NCBI GenBank assembly: GCA_016198545.1
Contig: JACQIJ010000208.1
Coordinates: 1 to 12,032 of the forward strand
DNA length: 12,032 nucleotides
Source of the DNA: Pseudomonadota bacterium
GTDB lineage: Bacteria > Pseudomonadota > Alphaproteobacteria > Micavibrionales > Micavibrionaceae
Direction of reading: 5' to 3'
A program made the translations under genes and the position numbers. Below the pieces are notes generated by a model. The model was not told where the DNA came from, made no database searches, and worked only from the letters and a program-made list of their open reading frames with translations. This document shows positions 6,196-12,032 of this stretch, piece by piece. Numbering within the stretch: position 1 is the stretch's first letter; each line of letters opens with the position of its first letter.

Positions 6196-7335
6196 GTGAT
6201 CAATATAATGGATCTAAGGCTGTTCAATAAATCGCCGCATATCGCGCCGATGCTCGTACAACTGTATGAGAGCCACAAGCTTTACAGTCTGGCAAACGAC
6301 AAGCGGCCGCTGGCCCGCGTGGAACTGACGGGCGCCGTCGCCAATCTGCTGGATGCCGATTTGTCGGCCCATGAAAAGGAACTTCTGACGGATGTTCTTG
6401 TCACGCTGACAAGGCAGGCCGAAAAGGATTTAAGGCAGGCGCTGGCCGATCGTCTTTGTTCAATCGACAATGCGCCTTTACGGCTGATACTGCAGCTTGC
6501 CAACGAGGAAATTGAAATAGCTGCGCCGGTTCTGAGCAAAAGCCCGGTCCTGAACGATCTGGATCTGATTTATATCATCCGCTCGCAGGGATCGAAGTAT
6601 TGGCAGGCCGTTGCGGACCGTAAAAACCTTTCAGCGCAGGTTATAGACATTCTGGCCGATACGAAAGATGAAATCACGGCCATCGTTTTGTCGGAGAATG
6701 AACGCATTACCCTGACGCAGCACGCCATCGGCGTTCTGACGCGCATGGCGACAAACAGCGATGCGATCGCAAAACCGTTACTGATGCGCAGGGAAGTGCC
6801 GCCGAGCGTGGCGCGCGTTCTGTACAGCTATGTAGGAGAGGAAATCAAAGCCTATATCCGCTCCCGGCATAGAGAAATCAATGACAGGGCGGTCAATGCG
6901 CTCAACAGCATTATAATTGATTTTGTCGATGGCGCGCGCTCAGAGTTTCTTCCAACCGATTCCATGCTGGCTGAAGCCCGCAAGCTGGCGGAGCTTGGCA
7001 TGCTGAACCTGCAGACGATGCTGGAAAAGCTGCAGAGCGGCAATCTGCCGGAATTCATCGCGATGTTTGCGCAGTACACCGGCCTTACGGCTCTGCGCAT
7101 TCATGATTTCATGAAACAGTCCTGTCCGAAGGGGCTGGCGATCGCTTGCCGCGCATTCGGAATCCAGAAAGCGGATTTTTCCCGAATCTACCTCATGTCG
7201 CATCGCATGCGTACAAAAGAGCGCATTGTGAATCACAAGGATATGCTGGAGATACTGATGTATTTCGATCGCGTCAAGCCTGCGATCGCCCAGCGCGTCG
7301 TTGCGCGCGAATCATCCCGCCGGACATCCCACTGA
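6196..7335 (+). CDS. DUF2336 domain-containing protein
   Basis: A 379-aa soluble, mostly helical protein with no signal peptide or membrane segment. It matches the DUF2336 family, typical of Alphaproteobacteria and of unknown function, through stretches such as LRLILQLANEEIEIAAPVLS (about 95-114) and SPVLNDLDLIYIIRS, with helix-turn-helix pairs of about 35 residues resembling HEAT-like repeats through about 40-230. The C-terminal part (280-370) is helical and basic. The start is uncertain: a GTG at 6196 has GAGGTG 4 nt upstream, while an ATG at 6208 (12 bases in) has AGGAG 11 nt upstream; both are plausible. It is divergent from the 80-aa gene and convergent with pgk, whose stop is 3 bp away. 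The molecular role is not known, and the neighbours do not reveal it. Confidence 0.85.
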   Translation: MINIMDLRLFNKSPHIAPMLVQLYESHKLYSLANDKRPLARVELTGAVANLLDADLSAHEKELLTDVLVTLTRQAEKDLRQALADRLCSIDNAPLRLILQLANEEIEIAAPVLSKSPVLNDLDLIYIIRSQGSKYWQAVADRKNLSAQVIDILADTKDEITAIVLSENERITLTQHAIGVLTRMATNSDAIAKPLLMRREVPPSVARVLYSYVGEEIKAYIRSRHREINDRAVNALNSIIIDFVDGARSEFLPTDSMLAEARKLAELGMLNLQTMLEKLQSGNLPEFIAMFAQYTGLTALRIHDFMKQSCPKGLAIACRAFGIQKADFSRIYLMSHRMRTKERIVNHKDMLEILMYFDRVKPAIAQRVVARESSRRTSH

Positions 7336-7338
7336 TTA

Positions 7339-8550
7339 TCAGGCGGCTTTCTTTTCATCCATAAGGGCCGCGACGCCGGGCAGGGTCTTTCCCTCCAGCC
7401 ATTCCAGGAACGCGCCGCCGGCCGTCGAAACATAGCTGAATTTGTCCGCTACGCCTGCTTGTTCAAGCGCGGCCACGGTATCGCCGCCCCCGGCGACGGA
7501 TTTTATCTTCTTCTGTTCCGTGAGCTCCGCGACGAACTGAGCCAGCTTGACGGTCCCGCGGTCGAACGGCTTGATTTCAAAGGCGCCCATCGGCCCATTC
7601 CAGACGACAGTTTTGCATTTGCCGACAGCTTCTTTCAGGATCGCGACTGTCTTCGGGCCTATATCCAGGATCATCTGGCCGGCAGGTATGTTGGTGACGT
7701 CGCATGTATCGGGGGGGACGCCTTTCTCCTGCATGACGGAATCAACGGCCGCATCGACGGGAAGAATAATCTTGCAGCCGGATTTTTCCGCTTCCGCCGA
7801 TATTTCGCGGGCCTTTTCGATCATATCGGTTTCGCAGAGAGAGGATCTTATATCGATACCCTGCGCCGCCAGGAATGTATTGGCCATGCCGCCGCCCAGC
7901 GCCAGCATGTTGACACGGGGGAGGAGATTGCCGAGCAGCTCGAGCTTTGTGGAAATCTTTGCGCCGCCGACGATGGCGATCAGGGGGCGCTGCGGCTTGT
8001 CGAGGGCTTCGCCAAGCGCGTTCAGCTCATCGCTCATCAAAAGCCCGGCGCCCGCCGGCAGGGCATGCGCCAGTCCTTCGGTGGAGGCATGGGCGCGGTG
8101 TGCGGCGGAAAAAGCATCATTTATATATATGTCTCCCAGCTTCGCCAGTTCCTTCACGAAACTTTCGTCATTTTCCTCTTCGCCTTTGTAGAAGCGCAAA
8201 TTCTCAAGAAGCCCCACCTGTCCTTCCCTAAGGGATTGGCCCAATCCGGCGGCGGCGGGGCCGATGCAGTCATCGGTGAAGGCGACATCAACGCCCCAGC
8301 TTTTCCTAAGGAAAGGAAGGATGAATTGCAGGGAATAGGCCTTCCGCCTCTCGCCTTTCGGGCGGCCGAAGTGCGACATGACGACGATCCGCGCCCCTTT
8401 GTTCCTGAGCGCGTCTATCGTCGGCTTCAGGCGGTCGATGCGTGTTGTGTCCGTGACATTGTAGTCGTCGTCAATGGGAACATTCAGGTCGGCGCGCAGC
8501 AGAACCCTTTTTCCCTTGAGTTCGAAGTCGTGGAGTGTTTTAAAGTTCAT
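7339..8550 (-). CDS. pgk: Phosphoglycerate kinase
   Basis: A cytoplasmic glycolytic enzyme (403 aa, normal length) that transfers phosphate from 1,3-bisphosphoglycerate to ADP, reversibly. N-terminal substrate-binding domain: RVLLRADLNVP (D21, N23), TTRIDR (R37), SHFGRPKG (H60-R63), LLENLRFYKGEE and NDAFSAAHRAHAST. C-terminal nucleotide domain: GGAKISTKLELL, LGGGMANTFLAAQG, WNGPMGAFE, the Gly-rich GGGDTVAAL and STAGGAFLEWLEGK. All catalytic landmarks are present. The ATG overlaps the stop of the upstream SNase-fold gene (ATGA, 8550-8547), with only a weak GGAAAG ribosome site, so translation is probably coupled to that gene. The usual glycolytic partners (gap, fba) are not beside it here. A 397-aa open frame on the opposite strand is a codon-bias shadow. 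Confidence 0.97.
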   Translation of the reverse strand: MNFKTLHDFELKGKRVLLRADLNVPIDDDYNVTDTTRIDRLKPTIDALRNKGARIVVMSHFGRPKGERRKAYSLQFILPFLRKSWGVDVAFTDDCIGPAAAGLGQSLREGQVGLLENLRFYKGEEENDESFVKELAKLGDIYINDAFSAAHRAHASTEGLAHALPAGAGLLMSDELNALGEALDKPQRPLIAIVGGAKISTKLELLGNLLPRVNMLALGGGMANTFLAAQGIDIRSSLCETDMIEKAREISAEAEKSGCKIILPVDAAVDSVMQEKGVPPDTCDVTNIPAGQMILDIGPKTVAILKEAVGKCKTVVWNGPMGAFEIKPFDRGTVKLAQFVAELTEQKKIKSVAGGGDTVAALEQAGVADKFSYVSTAGGAFLEWLEGKTLPGVAALMDEKKAA

Positions 8551-9638
8551 TGGCTTTCCGCTTGTTCGCCACCCTTTTTATTCTCAGAGGCGTTATCCGT
8601 CAATATTTCTATCCATGCAGGAGACAACAGGTCAATAAACGGCCCATTATAATCGCGAATCCAGCCGTGAATCCGTATGTTCCGGCCCCCGAGCGAAAGA
8701 GGATCCATGCCGCCGGCAGCCAGTTTCTTTCGTACGCCCGGTTCAATTCCTACGGTAAAGTCGCTTTTCCAGTCGGCGCCGAAATTCAGGTAGATCGTAT
8801 TATTGTTCATAGCGGTCGCATGGACCGTTCCTTCGACTACGCCCCAATCATTCAGGCTCCGCATGGCCGTTTCGGGGGTCAGGGCTGCGTAGCGCGGATC
8901 GGCCCACAGGCCCTTTTTCCCCCGCCGGGCTTTTTCCTCAAGCGCCAGCATCTGCGACGCCATTTCCGGGTTTCGTTCCGATGGCCTGACGCGCGCAAGG
9001 CCTGCCGCCAGCAGGGTCCCCTGCGCCCACTCTCCCTTGTCGCCGCTCAAGGCGAGATGCGCAAGGTGATATCCCATGCGGTTTGTGCGGCCTTCCTTTG
9101 AGTTTTTTGTCTGGTACAGGCGTACCTGTTTGTTTGCGAGTTTGTTTTGAAGAAAGCTGAAAGCGGCAAAGGCGATATCGCCTGTTTCATCCGGGTTGCC
9201 GGCGCTAAGGCCGGGGATATCTATGCCGGTCAGCTGCACGATGCGCCCATCCTTCAGGCTGATGCGCAAGGGGTCTATAACCTGATCCACGCCTGCCGTG
9301 TCCATCTGCCGCATTTCAGCGAAGTTGCCCGTGATCGGTTCCGGATCTGCGGAGGTTTCCTCTCCTTTGTCTCCGGATTTTGCAAGGCCGGGATTGATGC
9401 CGTAAGAAGGCTGGCCGGGGCCGATGCGGCGCATGTCGGTAACATTGTCCGGCTGCTGCTCCATCTTTTCCTGTTGCGCGGGACCGGTGCGCCAGCCTTT
9501 ATCGAGCAGGGCAGGGGGCGGCGTGACGGTTACATGCCCCCTTTGCATGATGGAAGGTTGCTCTTTTAGCGGTTCTGCCATCGCTGCCGGCATAAAAAGG
9601 CTGGAAAAAACTAAAAATGAAACTATTATCCGTCCCAT
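8547..9638 (-). CDS. Secreted SNase-fold protein with C-terminal OB-like domain, probably lacking nuclease activity
   Basis: From the ATG at 9638 the protein has 363 aa with a signal peptide (MGRIIVSFLVFSSLFMPAAMA, cut after A21), so it is periplasmic or exported. Residues 22-115 are a Pro/Gly-rich linker. Residues 118-246 align with staphylococcal nuclease: VIDPLRISLKDGRIVQLTGI, EGRTNRMGYHLAHL, WAQGTLLAAGLARVRP and EEKARRGKKGLW. Residues 265-347 are a second conserved domain (TIYLNFGADWKSDFTVGI, GWIRDYNGPFIDLLSP), OB-like and common in alphaproteobacterial thermonuclease-family proteins. Most catalytic residues are replaced: by SNase numbering D21 is L124, R35 is Q135, E43 is G143 and R87 is Y190; D40 is kept (D140). 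The frame stays open to an ATG at 9806, but the signal peptide fixes the start at 9638. It overlaps pgk by 4 nt and the divergent M48 start. Confidence 0.85.
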   Translation of the reverse strand: MGRIIVSFLVFSSLFMPAAMAEPLKEQPSIMQRGHVTVTPPPALLDKGWRTGPAQQEKMEQQPDNVTDMRRIGPGQPSYGINPGLAKSGDKGEETSADPEPITGNFAEMRQMDTAGVDQVIDPLRISLKDGRIVQLTGIDIPGLSAGNPDETGDIAFAAFSFLQNKLANKQVRLYQTKNSKEGRTNRMGYHLAHLALSGDKGEWAQGTLLAAGLARVRPSERNPEMASQMLALEEKARRGKKGLWADPRYAALTPETAMRSLNDWGVVEGTVHATAMNNNTIYLNFGADWKSDFTVGIEPGVRKKLAAGGMDPLSLGGRNIRIHGWIRDYNGPFIDLLSPAWIEILTDNASENKKGGEQAESQ

Positions 9639-9639
9639 G

Positions 9640-11106
9640 ATGAATACAGATTGGACTTCTTTGCGTATGTTTGGCAAGGCCTTGTTTGCGGCCATGCTCC
9701 TGGCGGCCTGCAGCACTAACCCGGCCACCGGCGAGCAACAGTTTACCGCGCTTATGTCCCCGCAGCAGGAAGCCAGCGTCGGCGAGGCCGAGCATGAAAA
9801 AGTCATAAAAATGTTCGGAGCGCCACTCCCGGGCGACCCGCTTCAGGTCTATGTGAACAAGGTAGGCCGCCGCGTCGCCGCCAATACCGAGCGTGCCGAC
9901 GTCGCTTACAAATTCTATGTGCTGGATACGCCGATGGTGAATGCCTTTGCGCTGCCGGGCGGTTATGTGTACGTGTCCCGCGGCCTTCTGGCGCAGGCGA
10001 ACAGCGAAGCGGAGCTGGCGGGCGTATTGGGGCATGAAGTGGGGCATATTACCGGCCGCCATTCGGCTGAGCGCTATTCCCACGGCATGCTCGCGACGCT
10101 GGGGGCTATTGCCGTTGCCGCTGCTACCAACAGCGGCGAAGCGGCGCGCGCGGCGGGGGTCGGTTCGGATTTATATATAAAGTCATACTCGCGGGGACAG
10201 GAGCATCAGGCCGATGATCTTGGCATACGCTACCTGCACCGGGCGGGATACGATACTATGGCGATGGCCTCTTTCCTGCAAAGTCTTGGTGCGCAGACGG
10301 ATCTCGATGCGCGGCTGGAAGGTAAAAACGGCGGATCGGCATTCAATTACTTTTCTACGCACCCGCGCACCGAGGAGCGCGTCAGTCAGGCCATCGCCGT
10401 TTCGGCGCAATATCCGAAAGGACAGGCGGAGGCCGGCCGCGACGCCTATCTGAGCGTCATAGACGGGATGATGTACGGCGACAGCGCGAAGCAGGGGCTT
10501 GTGCGCGGGCAGTCATTCTATCATCCCGGCATGGATTTCACGTTTGCCGTGCCGCAGGGGTTCACGATTCACAACCAGCCTGAAAACGTTGTGGCGACGT
10601 CGAAATCCGGCGGCGTTATAGTTTTCGATGCCGCAGGCAACAAGGGCGGGCTTGATCCGGCAAGCTACATCGCGCAGGCATGGCTGAAAGAACAGCTTGC
10701 GGCGGATATGGAATCGATTGAGATCAACGGCAGGCGCGCCGCGACAGCCTCTTTCGCCGGAACGGTCAGCGGCCAGCCGATGACGATAAGGCTCGTGGCC
10801 GTGGCTTGGGGGCCGGATCGCTTCTTCAGGTTCCAGATGGCCTATCCGCGCGGCGCGGACGCCGGGATGGTTGAAGATCTGAAGCGCGCCACCTACAGTC
10901 TGCGTCCGATGACGGCGGCTGAGAAACGCGATATCCAGCCGTGGAAGTTGCGCATAGTGACGGCAAAGGCCGGCGATACGGCATCATCCCTTGCGGCCCG
11001 CATGCCGTTTGAAACTGCACGCGAGGATCGTTTCCGCGTCCTCAATGGCATGAAGCCGGGTGAACAGGTTCAGGCGGGGAAGAAGTACAAGATCGTTTCT
11101 GGTTAG
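9640..11106 (+). CDS. M48-family zinc metalloprotease, lipoprotein, with LysM-like C-terminus
   Basis: A 488-aa envelope protease. The N-terminus is a lipoprotein signal ending in the lipobox LLAAC (C24), so it is probably membrane-anchored in the periplasm. Zinc-site residues: HEVGH at 132-136 (H132, E133, H136) and the third ligand E188 in GQEHQADDLGIRY. The following YFSTHPRTEERV is typical of the BepA/LoiP-like branch. Residues about 298-425 are a second domain without clear homology to me. Residues 437-487 match a LysM-like pattern (AGDTASSLA, VLNGMKPGEQVQAGKKYKIV) that may bind peptidoglycan. Relatives act in quality control of outer-membrane proteins. Start choice: the frame is open much further upstream, but the signal begins at ATG 9637/9640 or at ATG 9667; no strong ribosome site decides. 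It is divergent from and overlapping with the SNase-fold gene, and convergent with rpoH (5 bp gap). Confidence 0.92.
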   Translation: MNTDWTSLRMFGKALFAAMLLAACSTNPATGEQQFTALMSPQQEASVGEAEHEKVIKMFGAPLPGDPLQVYVNKVGRRVAANTERADVAYKFYVLDTPMVNAFALPGGYVYVSRGLLAQANSEAELAGVLGHEVGHITGRHSAERYSHGMLATLGAIAVAAATNSGEAARAAGVGSDLYIKSYSRGQEHQADDLGIRYLHRAGYDTMAMASFLQSLGAQTDLDARLEGKNGGSAFNYFSTHPRTEERVSQAIAVSAQYPKGQAEAGRDAYLSVIDGMMYGDSAKQGLVRGQSFYHPGMDFTFAVPQGFTIHNQPENVVATSKSGGVIVFDAAGNKGGLDPASYIAQAWLKEQLAADMESIEINGRRAATASFAGTVSGQPMTIRLVAVAWGPDRFFRFQMAYPRGADAGMVEDLKRATYSLRPMTAAEKRDIQPWKLRIVTAKAGDTASSLAARMPFETAREDRFRVLNGMKPGEQVQAGKKYKIVSG

Positions 11107-11111
11107 GATGC

Positions 11112-11999
11112 CTATCTGCTTATCCCCAATCCTTCAAACCCGCCTGCGCTGCGGCTTAAGGACACGCGCATTTTCTCCATAGCGCGGCTTTCCAGTTGGC
11201 GGATGCGCTCTTTGCTGACGCCCAGCTGTTTGCCGAGATCTTCGAGCGTTACGGTTTCATCGCTCAGGTGTCTTTGCCTGATGATCTTGCGTTCGCGTTC
11301 GCTCAGTTCTCTCAGAGCCTCGTTCAGCCATTTCGTCCGCGCGGCGGCATCTTTCATGCCGACCACGATGTCTTCCGGGTTCGGGCGGCTGTCGGGCAGA
11401 AGGCTTTGCCATTCGTCCTCGCCGTTCTCTCCGATCGTCGCGTTCAGGGACTGATCTACTCCCGACAGGCGGCCTTCCATATGCCGCACATCGGTGGCGT
11501 TAACGTTCAACTCTTTTGCGATAGCCCGCACGTCCTTTTCATCAAGTCCTTCGCGTTCCTTCCGGTTTTCAATTTTCGCGCGCAGGCGGCGCAGGTTGAA
11601 GAACAGCGATTTTTGCGCGGACGTCGTTCCCGTGCGGACGATCGACCAGTTGCGCAGAACGTAATCCTGCACGGCTGCGCGTATCCACCACGTCGCATAG
11701 GTCGAAAACCGCAATTCGCGCGCCGGATCAAACTTTTCCGCCGCCTGCATCAGACCGATATTGCCTTCCTGTATAAGATCGCCCATCGGCAGGCCGTAAT
11801 GACGGAACCTGGAAGCTATGGCGACGACAAGCCGCGTATAGGAGCGCACAAGTTCGTGCAGCGCCTTTTTATCCTTCCTTTTTTGCCAGCGGCGGGCGAG
11901 GGCCAGCTCATGCCCGCGCTCCAGCATCGGCTCGTTCATGGCCGTGCGAATATAACGGAGGTTGGCTCTTTTCGTGTCTGCATCGTCAATATGGGTCAT
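11112..11999 (-). CDS. rpoH: RNA polymerase sigma-32-family factor (RpoH-like)
   Basis: A 295-aa sigma factor that directs RNA polymerase to heat-shock or related stress promoters. Region 2 spans about 45-115: LVRSYTRLVVAIASRFRHYG, DLIQEGNIGLMQAAEKFDP and the -10-binding RFSTYATWWIRAAV. The RpoH box is QKSLFFNLR (129-137); the common form is QRKLFFNLR or QKKLFFNLR, so one conserved basic residue is Ser here. Region 4.2 (240-268) has the helix-turn-helix VTLEDLGKQLGVSKERIRQLE for the -35 element. Alphaproteobacteria often carry two or more RpoH proteins; the sequence looks like a divergent paralogue rather than the main heat-shock factor, but that is inference. The ATG at 11999 is supported by purine-rich GGAAGGAAGGGA upstream. 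The ATG at the M21 position is less likely. The nearby M48 protease would be a plausible stress-regulon member, with no direct evidence. Confidence 0.92.
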   Translation of the reverse strand: MTHIDDADTKRANLRYIRTAMNEPMLERGHELALARRWQKRKDKKALHELVRSYTRLVVAIASRFRHYGLPMGDLIQEGNIGLMQAAEKFDPARELRFSTYATWWIRAAVQDYVLRNWSIVRTGTTSAQKSLFFNLRRLRAKIENRKEREGLDEKDVRAIAKELNVNATDVRHMEGRLSGVDQSLNATIGENGEDEWQSLLPDSRPNPEDIVVGMKDAAARTKWLNEALRELSERERKIIRQRHLSDETVTLEDLGKQLGVSKERIRQLESRAMEKMRVSLSRSAGGFEGLGISR

Positions 12000-12032
12000 T
12001 GTTCCCTTCCTTCCCTACGCACTGATATATAC
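12000..12032 (-). promoter_or_regulatory. rpoH leader with ribosome site and possible -10 element
   Basis: Read on the minus strand, a purine run GGAAGGAAGGGA precedes the rpoH ATG by 3 nt and offers a strong, possibly redundant, ribosome site. Further upstream, at 12025-12030, is a TATATA that could be a -10 box, which would leave a leader of about 20 nt. The -35 position is outside the window, so the promoter cannot be judged. Confidence 0.35.

Noticed and set aside
8117..8128. TTTATATATA occurring in both pgk and the M48 gene (also near 10170) as a repeated element
   Set aside because: Both are explained by Ile/Tyr/Leu codons in conserved protein segments; chance similarity with no flanking identity.
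7459..8652. A 397-codon open frame on the plus strand opposite pgk
   Set aside because: The opposite strand encodes an unmistakable full-length phosphoglycerate kinase. The plus frame has no recognisable domain and no ribosome site and follows from codon bias of pgk.
9424..9636. Upstream extension of the M48 protease to 9424
   Set aside because: The extension is antisense to the SNase-fold gene, and a lipoprotein signal would then be internal. The start at 9637-9667 is required for the signal to work.
9639..9806. Upstream extension of the SNase-fold protein to 9806
   Set aside because: It would bury the signal peptide about 56 residues inside the protein, and the added part is Cys/Ala/Ser-rich antisense sequence of the M48 gene.

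Overview
The window looks like chromosomal DNA of an alphaproteobacterium. The evidence is a DUF2336 protein, a family centred on Alphaproteobacteria, an alphaproteobacterial-style RpoH sigma factor, and a secreted SNase-OB protein of a kind common there. The base composition looks moderately GC-rich (judged by eye, not counted). Dedicated type IV pilus retraction ATPases (PilT and PilU) would fit a Micavibrio-like or Rhodospirillales-like lineage, but that placement is inference. No mobile element, CRISPR array, tRNA or rRNA was seen. The window reads as a compact core chromosome segment, and I did not find a clear new multi-gene system in it.

Layout. (1) 1-4477, plus strand: the tail of a type IV pilus region, with a TPR protein (5' end probably outside the window), prepilin peptidase PilD, then pilT and pilU overlapping by 4 nt. 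An AT-rich gap at 2034-2156 holds a candidate pilT promoter. (2) 4478-5902, minus strand: a long-form tryptophan 2,3-dioxygenase (kynA), preceded by a strong hairpin terminator and a small hydrophilic 80-aa gene. (3) 5903-6195: a divergent regulatory region with a perfect 12-bp palindrome, CtrA-like half-site pairs and a possible 35-aa small ORF. (4) 6196-7335, plus strand: a DUF2336 helical-repeat protein. (5) 7339-9638, minus strand: a secreted SNase-fold protein translationally coupled to phosphoglycerate kinase (pgk). (6) 9640-11106, plus strand: an M48 metalloprotease lipoprotein whose start overlaps the divergent SNase-fold start. (7) 11112-11999, minus strand: an RpoH-family sigma factor.

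How the genes relate. PilD processes prepilins, and PilT/PilU power pilus retraction. The TPR protein probably belongs to the same machine. The M48 lipoprotein, the SNase-fold protein and RpoH suggest an envelope or stress quality-control neighbourhood, but only proximity supports that. All three tail-to-tail gene pairs (pilU/kynA, DUF2336/pgk, M48/rpoH) are separated by 0, 3 and 5 bp, with no room for intergenic terminators.

The points most worth checking are: the SNase-fold protein, which has lost most of the residues needed for nuclease activity yet is coupled to pgk; the divergent gene pair with overlapping start codons; the extra C-terminal tail on PilT; the possible leaderless start of kynA; and the small genes around 5660-6172.
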